Shown here piece after piece: positions 45,207 through 57,079 of a stretch of 64,000 nucleotides of DNA (positions within the stretch are counted from its first letter, which is position 1; the number at the start of each line of letters is the position of its first letter). The stretch covers positions 20,294,001-20,358,000 of the forward strand of contig OY821777.1 of NCBI GenBank assembly GCA_963682175.1, read 5' to 3'. This DNA is from Triglochin maritima. Its lineage: Eukaryota > Streptophyta > Magnoliopsida > Alismatales > Juncaginaceae. The notes beneath the pieces are model-generated. The model did no database searches and was not told where the DNA came from. It was given only the letters and a program-made list of their open reading frames with translations. Made by a program: the position numbers and the translations under genes.

Positions 45207-47072
45207 TTAACTCATCATTGATCGAACCATGTCGAGTAATGTCCTATTCCTCCTTTCGGATACCCCATTCCACTGAGGTGTACCGGGATGGGTGAGCTGT
45301 GGTACAATACCACACTCCTTTAAGAATGGGTCAAATTCGGTACTTAAGTACTCACCTCCACGATCCGTTCGTAGAGACTTGATTTTCTTGTTGAGTTGGT
45401 TCTCTACTTCATTCTTGAATTCCTTGAACTTGTCAAACGATTCACATTTGTTTCTCATTCGATAAATATAGCCATAACGACTATAGTCATCCGTGAATGT
45501 AATGAAGTACCTAAAACCATCTCTTGCACTAGTACTCATTGGACCACATACATCGGAATGTATCAAATCCAACAGGTCATTCGCTCTCCGTCCTTTCTTC
45601 TTGAAAGGCCTCTTGGTTATCTTGCCCATTAGGCAAGGTTCGCACGTCTCCAATGATTTAAAATCAAGTTGACCAAGAAGGTTAGCTTCTTGCAATTTCT
45701 TGATGCGTTTTTCATTTACGTGACCAAGACGATAGTGCCACAAGAGTGTATCATTCACGTGAGTAGTTTTAAGCCTTTTGTTATTGATGTTTAAGATTTG
45801 TTTATTATTCAATTCAAGCAAATAGAGACAATTCCTCACGAATGCATTTGCATAGAAAATACCATTCTTCGATATAGACAAGCAAGAATTTGAAATATTT
45901 ATATTAAAATTATCTATATCCAAATATGATACAGAAATAATGTTCTTGCTAACCAAAGGCACATAATAAACATTCTTTAAACATAAATTTAACCCACAAG
46001 ATAATTGAAGCTCCACAGAACCTTGTGCAATCGCAGCAACACTCGCACCATTTCCGACCTTCAAAATCATCTCGTTCTTTACGAGTTCCTTCCTATTGTT
46101 TAGTAGCTGCACATTAGAAATTATGTGAGCACAAGATCCGGTATCAATTACCCAATCATGGACAGAGGTGGCTAAATTTATCTCAATAACAAATATACAT
46201 TTGCCCTTTTTGGGGCGCTTACGTTCAATCACTCCATTGTCAAGGTCTTCCTTGTACTTGGGACAATTTGTCTGGATGTGTCCCTTTTCACCGCAGTGAA
46301 AGCACTCCGTGTTGGGAGTCAGAGATTTCAAAGATTTCCCCCTTGAGGCACTCCCATGAGCACCTCCTAATACCTTGCTCTTGATTGACGTATTCTTGGT
46401 GAATTTTCCTTTACCTTTGGTGATCTTCTTGCTCCCTCCATGGACGGCTAGGACATGCTTGTCCCGACCCTTGCCCATGTCAACTTCAGCCATTTTGAGA
46501 GCGTTGTGAAGTTCCTCAAGACTCACCCCTTTCTCACGCACATGATAGTGCATAATGAAGTCCTTGTAGGACGGGGCTAGAGAGCCAAGAATCAAATTTT
46601 CCGCAATGTCATCGGTCATCGGGGAAGAGAGCTTCGACAACTTCTCAAGGTATCCTTGCATCGTGAGAAAATGCATGGATACCGATGTTCCCTCCGCCAT
46701 GTGGCACCTTGTGAGTGCGATGGTGGTCTTATAGTGCTCTTTTCTAGCACTATCCATGGACATCTTTGTTAAAGCTTCCATGGTCTTCTTGGGTTTTGAA
46801 TCCAAGTATTTAGCTTGAAGCGAGTCACCCATGGAGGCCAACATTAGACCGTGAACTTGGTTCTCTTGGTCTTCCCACTTGGCTTTTGCCTCTCTCTCGC
46901 TATCGGTTGTCTTCTCATTTAATTTTGGGATTTCACCATCCAAAATATGAGATAGTTTCTCAAACTTCAACACGATATTGAGCTTGAGTTTACAGCTTAT
47001 GAAGTTTGAGCCATCATTTGCCAAAGGATGTTTTTCAATCATAGATCGCACAATAGGTTGAATATTCGACAT
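45207..47072 (-). CDS. gag-protease-integrase frame of copia E
   Basis: This 621-residue frame is the best-preserved copia coding sequence here. Gag (UBN2) occupies about residues 1-240 and the zinc knuckle CFHCGEKGHIQTNC (CX2CX4HX4C) lies near 256. The protease box DWVIDTGSCAHI is near 302 with catalytic Asp. The integrase zinc motif WHYRLGHVNEKRI/CEPCLMGK is at about 444-480. The integrase core has Asp in HSDVCGP (about 506), Asp in TDRGGEYLS (about 571) and Glu in GVSERRNRTL (about 605). A TAA (45207-45209) interrupts it within integrase and the frame resumes beyond. Met 47072 is the first in the frame and begins a normal copia gag. Confidence 0.9.
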   Translation of the reverse strand: MSNIQPIVRSMIEKHPLANDGSNFISCKLKLNIVLKFEKLSHILDGEIPKLNEKTTDSEREAKAKWEDQENQVHGLMLASMGDSLQAKYLDSKPKKTMEALTKMSMDSARKEHYKTTIALTRCHMAEGTSVSMHFLTMQGYLEKLSKLSSPMTDDIAENLILGSLAPSYKDFIMHYHVREKGVSLEELHNALKMAEVDMGKGRDKHVLAVHGGSKKITKGKGKFTKNTSIKSKVLGGAHGSASRGKSLKSLTPNTECFHCGEKGHIQTNCPKYKEDLDNGVIERKRPKKGKCIFVIEINLATSVHDWVIDTGSCAHIISNVQLLNNRKELVKNEMILKVGNGASVAAIAQGSVELQLSCGLNLCLKNVYYVPLVSKNIISVSYLDIDNFNINISNSCLSISKNGIFYANAFVRNCLYLLELNNKQILNINNKRLKTTHVNDTLLWHYRLGHVNEKRIKKLQEANLLGQLDFKSLETCEPCLMGKITKRPFKKKGRRANDLLDLIHSDVCGPMSTSARDGFRYFITFTDDYSRYGYIYRMRNKCESFDKFKEFKNEVENQLNKKIKSLRTDRGGEYLSTEFDPFLKECGIVPQLTHPGTPQWNGVSERRNRTLLDMVRSMMS

Positions 47073-48519
47073 TTCTACAAAATAAATTATATGGGATTTA
47101 ATGTCAATTTAATGTTTTAAAAAACAATACCGTAAATTAAAATTTGTCCATAAATGCAGCAATCCAAGATCCTATCAATTATAATATAAACTAAGGGCTA
47201 TCAGATATACTATAAAATCAAGGTAAGAAAACATTTTCAAATCATAACCATTTCAAAATATCGCAACATTTGCATTTTCAAACTCTTATGACTCTTGTCG
47301 TTTCAATTAAGAGGGAATTTGACCAATCCTCGTAAGAAAAACTCTCTTTCTCAAAACCGAGCTAGGGCTCCGGGTCTTGTTAAGAAAACTTATTTCATTT
47401 GATACGAGATACGTTTATCCATTGTATTCACAAACAAATATACTCGGTGTCCACTAAGGGTGAATCGCACCTCGTGCATCTATTCATGACACAACAATAG
47501 ACAACCTTATATCGCCCACTATTCTCAAAGATGGAGGAAGCTATCTCCCGCTAAGGGCGAGCACAATATCCCTCGATCGATGGCTGCTAGTGGATGAAAT
47601 AAGAAAGAAAGATACTCTGAATTTTTGGTTGGACAATTTAAACATTAATATGTGATTTTAGAATTTAGGTGATCATGCATATTTATCATCTATACACATC
47701 CTAACATTCATCCATGCAATCACATATATATCAAGCACACAAACATAAATAAATCCATTCACACACACATTGTGTGAGTTTATATGTTCCCGCGTCCTTG
47801 ATCCTTGCGCTTCTTCAGCGTCTTCCTCTTGCACCATGGATGTTGATATTGCAAAAATATAAACATGCATGTCTCAATTTTGAAAATTGTCTAGTGCAAG
47901 TCCTATGTAAACATCCTCTCATATGCATGCATATACATGGAAATAGAAATTTGGCTTTTACATATACATAAGCCCCTGTGATAGAATAATAATAACATAC
48001 ACATTCATTCATTCACAGATGACTTCTTCGGAACATATAAACTCACATATCCCTGCATAAGAGAACGCGAGCAACGCATGTACATATATTATATATTACT
48101 TGATTTAGTTTATCATGCATCTCTAAATCAAACAATTCTAAAATCATTTGAAATCCATTAAAATGATTTTATGTATCCATAGTTCAAAACATAAAACATT
48201 TGAACCGTTGTTTATCCAATTTCCAAAAATAAAAATTCAAAGAAAGATAAACATATGCCTTTTTCGTTTTGTCGATTCTTTATAAAATAATCATTTAATA
48301 AAAAACGAAAATTATATAAATTAGACATAAGTCTAAATTTTAATTCTAACATTCACATGATGTGTTTCAAAACATTTAAAACTATCAAAAGAATCAATTA
48401 GAATTAAATCAACAAAACTATCGGAAAACTCGAAAAAGACATAGAACTTGAATTTTTCGATTGTAGATGGTATACTAAAATTAATTATATAGTCTAATCA
48501 TTGAAAATATGAACTAAAT
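47073..48519 (-). other. Leader of copia E
   Basis: This AT-rich, non-coding leader of about 1.45 kb lies between the primer site and gag. I see no domain or small gene. Confidence 0.65.
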
Positions 48520-48531
48520 GCTCTGATACCA
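48520..48531 (-). other. Primer-binding site of copia E, tRNA-iMet
   Basis: The minus strand reads TGGTATCAGAGC, a perfect 12-nt complement to initiator tRNA-Met 3' end, one base from the LTR end CCTACA. Confidence 0.9.
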
Positions 48532-48532
48532 C

Positions 48533-48877
48533 TGTAGGATTTCGTGTCCCTATGTATGTATATATTTTAAAAAAGTTAATACAACATACAAGATCATTTT
48601 CATATTTTCAACAATTTATATGTACATTACTTCGTGTTTATTTTAATAACATGCAACCCTACATTTATTAAAATAAACTACAAAGGTAGAATCATACCAA
48701 AAGGTTCTCTAAAACCTTTTTGAAGATTCGGAGTCACCTTTTTGAGGACCAAGCGCCTCTTCCTTAACACTTCCAAAAGACGAATACCATAATCAAGGAA
48801 CAAAACGCTTGCACATCCAATTCATAATAATTGACATATAAAAGTAAAACTTTTAAAACACATTCCTTTCACTTACA
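48533..48877 (-). repeat. 5' LTR of copia E, internally deleted (345 bp)
   Basis: Both ends match the 2033-bp E2 LTR (TGTAAGTGAAAGG and ACACGAAATCCTACA). About 1.7 kb in the middle is missing, including the palindrome cluster and the TATA box. The element is therefore promoterless from this LTR. Confidence 0.85.
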
Positions 48878-49746
48878 GCTACACGATGCCTAACTGCGAG
48901 GTCACACGGTCTCAACATGCCTCACCTCCCTACGACGAGGACCACAAAGCCCAGCAAGTGAGTCAAGATCCGGAGGTCTCGTTTCTCCTACTATCGACAG
49001 AGTGGGCAACGCCGATCAAGCCATGACGGTCGGGACCGAATCACTCTCCTAATGTGCCCGAAATCCTTAGGGTCAATGTCTACTTGATTTTAAAATTAGC
49101 CTCTTGATTAGTGTGGTTTTTAGGGTGAAGGAAAGGGTGATGAAATCCCCCACCTTATCTTATATGGGACAACCCCTCCTTAGTAGCGTTTTGGAGTCCT
49201 AATCTAACAATCAACTCTCCAAACAAACACTCAACTCACACTTGTTGCAATGCAATTCCTATCAACTAATGCATGTTCATACGAAATGCATGAATGAGAG
49301 AAGGAAATGTGTACCTCACGCCAGCACTCAGCAACTTAAAGTAAAGCTAAAAGAAAAGACAATCTACGTGCCTAAGTCTACTAGATCGTGCATGACCTAA
49401 ACAAGAAAGAATGCCTAATCTTTTGCTTTGGGTTTTACGGTCCAAGTTGCTTAAAGGGAGATTGAATATTGATCTGGAAACAAACTATAAGTCAAAACAT
49501 GCCAAATCGAGTCCCAGATCACTATCAGATAATACAACAACCCAAAGAAAAAATGAAGGAAACAGAGCTCACCAGACCGCCAATTGTCGGTCTTAGGCCG
49601 CTGATTGGCGGTCCAAGTTGCTTTGTTCCGCTCCAAATTTCTCTTGGTTCTTTCCCTTTATCCTCAGAGTCTCCTGAAACAAAGAAAACTACAAAACACA
49701 AATTAAATCCACTCGAATCGTCCAAACCAGAGTCTGGACTAGCAGC
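48878..49746 (-). other. Leader of element B
   Basis: This is Athila-like non-coding leader. The part 48878-49200 is the native homologue of the captured segment; 49201-49746 continues without a break as leader up to the primer site. Confidence 0.8.
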
Positions 49747-49764
49747 TCCCCGACAACGGCGCCA
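49747..49764 (-). other. Primer-binding site of B, tRNA-Asp
   Basis: The minus strand reads TGGCGCCGTTGTCGGGGA, with one mismatch to the tRNA-Asp complement. Confidence 0.88.
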
Positions 49765-49770
49765 AAAACT

Positions 49771-51133
49771 TGTTTAATACGTTTTAATTAACCGCAGGTG
49801 CACGACAGCGTTGAAGCGGTGACAAAAACGGGTCGATCCACAAGGAGGTGTGTAGACTCTGGTTTGTTCAAAGGCAAGTGGGAAAAGAGGGGAAGAAGTT
49901 GTGATTACACTAAAATAGACTAACTACACTAAACGAGTAAGCATCAAACAAGGAAAATGAAAGCGAGCGAAATTGAAAGCTGGAAATCAGAAATGGAAAA
50001 GCCCTAAGGGGTGGAGTGTGTGCACACATGTAAAAAGATGGTGAAGAATGCATTCTATAGGCACAAATGTAGGTAGTATTTTCATGCATAGAAAGTGTCT
50101 AAAGGTTATGGCAAAACCTATCAATCCATTCACTAACCTAGTTGATTAGCATTCATATACACAAGCTGGTTATTTCAGAACCTAAACAAGCATCGAAGGT
50201 GTCTAAGATGTGTGGCAAAACCCATCAAGTGTAGTATTCTACTCTAACAAGCAAACATACATTTACATTTATCAACACAATCAAAATATAAAGCATTTAT
50301 ATCCATTCTTTAATGCATGTATGAACATCATCTCCACCCCCAAATGAGGATGGATTTACTCACTACACATTACTCTAACAATTAAACGAAAGAAGAAAAG
50401 AAACATTCTAACTACTTTAGCCTAGAATCAAAGAAATAAAACTAAGCTAAGCATGCATAAAGAACCAACATAAGAACAAAACAATGGAAAAATTATTTTA
50501 TTAGATGACTCACATTGAAGGTAGAATTCTTGTCCACCTTGATATTTTGCTCGAAGGCTTACTCCAAGTAGAGAGAATGCCACCAAGCAATGAGTCAATA
50601 CAATAGAAGGTGAAGAGTTCTATTTATAGCCATAGAAAAAGGTAATCCGGGACAATCCCTCGGTATGGGACTAAACAAATACCAGAAATAGACTAAATAC
50701 ACACTAATACACGCTGCACATAAATCGTAGTGGATCCGGACCAAAAGTGACCGCCAATTAGCGGTCTACAGTGTTCGGATCGCTCTGGATTTTCTTGTGG
50801 GCTTTTCTGGAAGGCTTTGTTTGTCTTTGATGCATCTATTTTGCTTGTTGGAGCTCTGACCTGAATAGAATTGCCCAAATACTCCCCATGATGGTGTGAA
50901 GTATTCTTGTTTGCTCATTGGTCCTTCGATCTTACGTTCAGGTCATTCGATCTTGCATCTTAGTCCTTGAGTCTTTCAACTCAATCATTTTTCATGCTTT
51001 TAGGTCCTTTTATAACTCTTCTCTTCAAACCTATTTATTTCTGAAATTCAAACATAAAACCCATCACGTAGCATTGTTTAGGTGAAAGATAATGGATATA
51101 AGATACAAATATAAGATGAAATGATGTCAATCA
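49771..51133 (-). repeat. 5' LTR of B (1363 bp)
   Basis: It is complete, from TGATTGACATC (51133) to CGTATTAAACA (49771) on the minus strand, with TATA box CTATAAATAG at 50621-50630. It is followed by target duplication ctatc at 51134-51138. Confidence 0.9.
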
Positions 51134-51138
51134 CTATC

Positions 51139-52750
51139 ATCGACGACTAATTCACCTTCTTAGTAGCAAGCTAATTCAAGAGAAAATCTAGATGTAGAAC
51201 TTATAAAATTATAAGAATGTCAGAAGCATTCGAATTTGAAATCAATAAAAGAAGGTGAACAATGTAGAACTAGACTCGCTTAATAAACATATTGTTTGAA
51301 CATGTAGTCCTGATTTCTGAAGAATGTGAATAGAAATCACATTACAATAACATGGTGGTGCATTATAAAGCGAGTACACATAAGGGTTTCGCAGGACCCA
51401 ACATCTATCATGATGTTACTCATTCTCTTGAAATGTATAATATTACGTTATGTTACTTGATCATTATGACATGTAAACATAAATATAGATAAACATATAA
51501 GATATGTTGTGAATGCAAATTTGTACAAGTCACTTGATATTGATATTTATATTTATATGAGAGTCCTTGAAGAACTAAATTGACCAAGACAAATGAACAT
51601 GAAGAAATACAATACAATTTATGAAAAGATTACCATACGGACATACAAAGAGAATGTCCATATCATCCCGAAGAATGAAATGAAAGGTGATCATATTAGT
51701 CCACATGTTTTATTTAAGATCAAAATTTACAATTATTTTCATTGTGCATTGATGACTTAAATGTCGTAGGAACTCCTGAAGAGATTAAACACCCGTGAAA
51801 TAGTTAAATGATAAATTCTGAAATAAACAACTAGAGAAATGTCAACAATTTTTTGACATGCAGTTCGAAACATTCTCCAGAAGAGAATTGTTACAATACA
51901 TTCTCCAGAAGAATAATTGTTATAATGATTCAAAGATATAAAGAGACATTATACAAAGAAAGTTGACCAGGAAAACACCACAATGACAAATTGTCTGTAC
52001 TGTGTAAACAAAGATCTAATTATATATAATTGAAGAGGTTTGATTAGGACCTGAAGTCCATTTCCTAGAACGTCATAAAATATATTGCATATAAAACTAA
52101 ACCCAAAACATTCACAATGATTGTTTATGTAGGCATGATATTTCTTCAAAAACATTAAGATGACGTTCAACATATTTTTCGTTACATCTTTATGGATATC
52201 AAATTTACTTACTATATTCATGAGATAAACATTACTTCAGTGATGCCTCCCATATATTTTATCCACAACAACAACAAAAATTTGTGTTATTGTGGAGAGG
52301 TAGCAATCTTTATGCAAGTTTGTGAACTACGAAATTAAGGGGAGCGGATACGTAATTATCATCCCAGAAGGATGACTATCTCTGAAGGACAAAACCCAGA
52401 TGACTTGTAGCTATACTCTTTTTCCTTTTTTGAAGTTTTTGTCCCATAAGGTTTTACTTGACAAGGTTTTTAACGAGGCAACTTCTGTAATTGTGTTAGC
52501 GTATGTCATGCACTCTTTTTCCCTTAACTATTTTACCACTCAATTTTTGTAGCAAAGTTTTTAATTAGACATGTATATAACGCTATTCTCCAACACAATG
52601 TATAAATATATGTTGAAATGAGGGGGAGAATTATACACTCTGTACTTTTTTTCCTTCACCAAGTTTTTGTCCCACAAGGTTTTACTTGACAATGTTTTTA
52701 ACAAGGTAGATCGAAAATCGTATAACTAAAAGTGATCATCCAATGGGGAG
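51139..52750 (+). pseudogene. Decayed reverse transcriptase and 3' region of copia C
   Basis: Stop-ridden plus-strand sequence still shows RT landmarks. PNIYHDVTHSLEMYNITLCYLI at about 51390-51455 sits where plant copia elements read PGIDYEETYSP. A DDLNVVGTPEE-like block is at 51757-51790, and a CTRPDI-like block is near 52080-52130. Two copies of GTTTTTGTCCCA-type 3' sequence (about 52436 and 52665) and a polypurine tract ending AATGGGGAG (to 52750) precede the 3' LTR. The domain call is from motif order only. Confidence 0.65.
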
Positions 52751-53031
52751 TGTTATGAAACAACAAATATACCATATGGATGATTCATATTATCACTTGA
52801 TGTTACAACTTCTTGTCACCTCCACATTCAAATGCAATGTAATTGTCTCATTGATGTAGATTTCAATTCTCATTATTGTGTTGTAATTTCCACCATTATG
52901 TTTGTTGTAACTCCTTCATATTTCCTTTATAAATAGGATACTATAATAATACTTTGTTCATTATGAAATACAATAATTATTCTCTCCCAAATCTTCATCT
53001 TCTTTGTTCCATGTCTTTTCATTTTATAACA
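52751..53031 (+). repeat. 3' LTR of copia C (281 bp)
   Basis: It starts TGTTATGAAACAAC and ends TTTTATAACA, with TATA-like TTATAAATAG at 52927-52936. It pairs with 21193-22980. Confidence 0.88.
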
Positions 53032-53036
53032 TTTCC

Positions 53037-53759
53037 AACAATGGCACATTTATTAACATGCATGACACATTTAATGAAAAATGACTTTCTTTCTCACCAG
53101 CCCTTTGCATTCCCTGCCATTCATTTTTATTTTGAAATTTGAATTCTCATTTTTAATTTTATCAAAAACTTGTTATTTAGACGACACATAAAAAATATGA
53201 CAAATGCACGCAAGTATCGTTTTTAGCATTATTAGCTTGAGTTGGTGTTTGTAATTTTAACATAAATTATTTAATAAGTATTTGATAATAGATAACGAAT
53301 TCTCGTCATTTTATTTTCTAAAAATATTTTATAAAGAGTAGAGAGAAGATAGAGAGGAGAGAGAGAAGAGTACAATTAAATATTAATTTTTTAACGCCGA
53401 TAACGGAAGAGTAACCTCACTAACGGAAAAAATTAACGAGTGACAAATCCACACCGATCGAAAAGCATAATGGCATTCTGGATGTTTTTTTTGAGTGACG
53501 TATAAGATAATAGTTGTAAGTTGATGACATTTTGGGAAATTGATTATTTTTGAGTGGTAGAATAGCAAAAAACCCTAAAATCAATACCAAATATCACATT
53601 TACTGTTGTTATTTTTGTCCTATACAGAAATCATATTCTTCTTCCAAACATCCATATTTCTCCCAACCTCTCTCCCAACATATTTCTCTCTTAAATCTTA
53701 TAACCTCACTCAAATCATCATACCTAATACATCAGAGTATTAAGATCGATTTCCATCAC
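53037..53759. other. AT-rich unassigned sequence
   Basis: No gene or element is recognised. A GA-rich stretch lies at about 53338-53368. It is the right-hand flank of copia C. Confidence 0.5.
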
Positions 53760-55315
53760 GTAAGATTTATTTTGGTCTTTTTTCGGTTTTTACACAAAAG
53801 GGACCAAATGAGCTGACTTGTTTCAACAAACGAGCCCACGACCTGGATCGTTCTTGACCAAACGAGTTGGGTCATTTTATTCATAACGTCAACATCTAAA
53901 TACGGAATTTGATGATTCCAGATCTGTTGGACAGACAATTGAAAGGAGCACATTTTTGTTTCTCTTATATCGATGATACGAGAATGAATGATGTGTCTCA
54001 AGACAGATCGTATTTGGAAACTGGTCAATCCACAGAACTTCAATAATTGGTGCATAACTCTCTCATCTGATATCCAGATAAGATGATTCAAGACTCGTTG
54101 CAAAGAAGATTTCGAGACATAAAGCTTTTATATTTACCATATTTCCAAATTAGAAACCAAATGAGCTCATAAAAGGGGTGGAAGACAGCTGATTCGGGAG
54201 AACAGAAAATGAGCTGGGTCATTTTTTCCAAACGAGCTGGGTCGTACGACCAAATGAGCTGAGTCGTTTTATTCATAACATCCACATACAAATAAGTAGT
54301 CTTATGTTCTAGATCCGTGGGAAAGACAATTGAAAGGGGAACATATTCATTTCTCTTACAATGAATTGTAAACGAGTTGTAAAAATAACCAATCAAGTTG
54401 GGTAGTTTTGCCAAACGAGTTGACTTCTTTTCAACAAACGTGCTGAACCACCTTGGTCATTTTTGCCAAACGAGCTGGGTCGTTTTCACAAAACAAGCAG
54501 GGTTTTCTAGCAAATAAGCTTGTTTTTTCAACCAAACGAGTTGAGTCGATTCTTTCCACCAAATAAGTTGGATGCAACAGTCCTGCGCAACATACCACTT
54601 GTTTTATTCATAACAACCACATCAAAATACAAAATTTGATAGTTCTAGATCCGTTGGAAAGACAATTCAAAGGAGCACATATTCATTTCTTTATGACCTG
54701 CCAAATTCCAATGATACAATAGTGAAAAACGTGTCTCAAGACAGATCATATTTGGAAACTGGTCAATCCACAGATCTTCAATAATTTGTGCATAACTCTC
54801 TCCTCTGATATCCAGATAAGACTATGCAAGACTCGTTACAAAGACGATTTTGAGACACAAAGCTTTCATTTTTCCCATATTTTCAAATTAGGAACCTAAT
54901 GTGCTCATAAAGGGTGTCGAAGACAGCTGATTCGAGAGAACAGAAAATGAGCTTGGTCGTTTTTTTCCAAACGAGCTGGGTCATTCGACCAAACGAGTTG
55001 GGTCGTTTTACACATAAGATCCACATCCAAATATGGAGTATGATGATTCTAGATCCATTGGAAAGACAATTGAAAGGAGAATATATTCATTTCTCTTAAA
55101 ACGTTCCCAATTCCCATGATTGAATGGTGAAAAAGTGTGTCAAGACATATCATATTTGTTAACTTGAAAATTGATAAATCATCAATAATGTATGCATAAC
55201 TCTCTCCTCCAATACCCAAATAAGGTGATTTAAGGCTCGTTACAAAGAAGATTTTAAGAAGCAAAACTTTTTTATTTTATATATTTATAAATTAGGAACC
55301 TAATGGGCTCAAATT
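53760..55315. repeat. Tandem array of ~400-bp units with 22-bp sub-repeats
   Basis: Block GGAAAGACAATTGAAAGGAG recurs near 53929, 54318, 54653 and 55058, and again near 56437. Block CTCTGATATCCAGATAAG recurs near 54060, 54796, 55205 and 56580. Between units lie short repeats with the core CCAAACGAGCTGGGTCGTTT, about fifteen in all, packed at 22-25 bp spacing in 54410-54570. No coding sequence is present. Confidence 0.78.
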
Positions 55316-55965
55316 AGTCCCGAGATGCCCTAGGCTTTTCTGAGCAGTCCCGAGCCAGTCCAGAGTTGTCCTGGTCCCAATCCTGAGCGGTCCCCAGCTA
55401 GTCCCGAGCACTCCCGAGCCCAGTCCCGAGCAGTTTGGAGCTTTGTCCCGAGGAATCCTGAGCCAGTCCGGAGCCCAGTCCTGAGTAGCCCCCAGCCGGT
55501 CTCGAGCCCAATCCTGGGCAATCCCCAGTCAGTCTCGAGCAATACAAACCAGTCCCGAGCTCAATCCAAAGCATTGTCAAGCCAGTCTGAGCAGTCTCGA
55601 GCCTTTCCCGAGTAGTCTCGAGCCCAGTCTAGAGCAGTGCCGAGGTAGTCCTTAGCAGTTCCGAGTGAGTCCCTAGCGAGTCCCGAGCTAAATCGAGCCC
55701 AATCCTGACCAGTCCGGAGCCCAATCCAGAGCAGCACAACTAGCCCCGAGCCTAGTCCCGAGCAGTGCCAATCAAGTCTCGAGCTATCCCGATCCCAGTC
55801 CCGAGCAAGTCCCAAGCAGTCCCGAGTCAGTCTCGATGCCATCCTAAGCAGCCATGTGCCTAGTCCCGAGCAATCCCGAGCAATCTTGAGCATTGCCAAG
55901 CCAGTCCGGAGTAGTCCCAAGCTGAGTCGCAAGCAGTCCCCAGCTAGTCCTGAGCAGTCCCGAGC
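55316..55965. repeat. AGTCCCGAGC decamer minisatellite (650 bp)
   Basis: Degenerate copies of AGTCCCGAGC, some as CAGTCCCGAGC or AATCCTGAGC, fill the block at about ten-base intervals. The apparent frames on the minus strand (WARDCSGL-like) are products of the repeat. Confidence 0.88.
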
Positions 55966-56712
55966 CATTGTAAAGAGTGAGAAATGAGTTGGAGGTAAGA
56001 GAAAACTTGATTTGACAGCAAGACATTTTTATTAAATGTTGTGATTGAGAAAAATAGAGAAAATAAAATTGTGGTTAAATGTTGTGAAGTGGAACAAATA
56101 GTGGCAGAAAGAGAAAACCGAGATAAAATTTTGGTAAATGTTGTTGTTGTGGATGACCTTACAACTTGCCAAATTTCGATAATACAAGGGTGAAAAACTC
56201 GTGTCAAGACAGACCATATTTGTTAACTTGATAATAGATATATCACCATTAATTTATGCATGACTCTCTCCTCTCATGTCATCAAGAGAGACCGTCAAAG
56301 ACTGCTGATTTGACAGAACAGAAAACAAGCTCGGTCATTTTTTCCAAAGGAGGTGGATCGTTCGACTAAATGAGTTGGGTCATTTTATTCATAACATCCA
56401 TATCCAAATACATAATTTGATGATTTTAAATCCGTTAGAAAGACAATTGAAATGAGCATATATTCGTTTCTATTATGATTTGCCAAATTTCGATATACGA
56501 GGTGAAAAATGTGTCTTCAGATAAATCGTATTTGGAAACTAAACAATCGACAGATCTTTAATAATTTGTGATTAACTCTCTTCTCTGATATCAAAATATG
56601 GCGATTCAAGACTCGTTATAAAGAAGATTTCAAGAAGCACAACTTTTATATTTAAAATATTTCCTAATTAGGAACTTAATGGGCTCATAAGGGGTGTAGA
56701 AGACACACCAGT
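55966..56712. repeat. Continuation of the ~400-bp repeat array
   Basis: About 150 bp of unrelated AT-rich sequence is followed by one more array unit (56160-56700), with the same blocks as 53760-55315. It abuts the chromovirus LTR. Confidence 0.68.
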
Positions 56713-57079
56713 TGTAACATCCTCAAAGCAGCGGAAAAATTTAAAATTTATAAACACTCAATCAACAGAGGATCTTACGCAAATAAAGGAACAAAGGTGC
56801 ACCAACATATATAATATATATACGAACATCAGAGTATACAAAAGTTGTGATTACATCAAAAACATATACAAAGGTAACAGAAATCACACGACCTCAACTG
56901 AGAGAAAGCTGGATCCGGTAGCGGTGCTCCTCTCCTCGGTCACCACCCCCTAACGCCGATCACGGCTTGAAAGTAAACATGCAACAATGCCTGAGTTTCC
57001 AGAAGGAGACCCCGTATGCCAAACTCTAAATGCAATAATAAAATCATCCTAGCATACAATTCTACTCAACAAGAAAAGC

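Larger units (their letters stand above)
34091..48877 (-). mobile_element. Copia element E (minus), split by element D
   Basis: Order on the minus strand: internally deleted 5' LTR (48533-48877), tRNA-iMet primer site, long leader, gag-PR-IN frame (45207-47072), integrase C-part (44916-45206), the D insertion (36933-44910, duplication aatac), RT/RH (35057-36927), captured Athila-like segment (34734-35056) and a truncated 3' LTR (34091-34733). It inserted in the leader of B. Its 3' region is an inverted near-identical copy of E2. Confidence 0.85.
26469..51133 (-). mobile_element. Athila-like element B, gutted by nested insertions and a deletion
   Basis: Flanked by the perfect duplication ctatc (26464-26468 and 51134-51138). 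Its 5' LTR (49771-51133), tRNA-Asp primer site and leader (48878-49746) survive on the right, and part of its 3' LTR (26469-27055) on the left. Its gag-protease and the rest of the 3' LTR are gone. A3 interrupts the 3' LTR and copia E interrupts the leader at 48877/48878. The missing sequence is best explained by a deletion between A3 and E near 34091. Confidence 0.8.
21193..53031 (+). mobile_element. Old copia element C, host of most nested insertions
   Basis: The 5' LTR is at 21193-22980 (278 bp once the G insertion and its duplication are removed) and the 3' LTR at 52751-53031 (281 bp). Flanks tttct (21188-21192) and tttcc (53032-53036) look like a 5-bp target duplication with one change. 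The LTRs differ at roughly 30 positions by eye, so this is the oldest insertion in the nest. The element's own internal sequence (22981-24459, 25852-26463, 51139-52750) totals about 3.7 kb and has no intact frame. Confidence 0.82.

Noticed and set aside
55330..55968. Repeat proteins on the minus strand
   Set aside because: The frames are translations of the decamer minisatellite; all have similar length in several frames.
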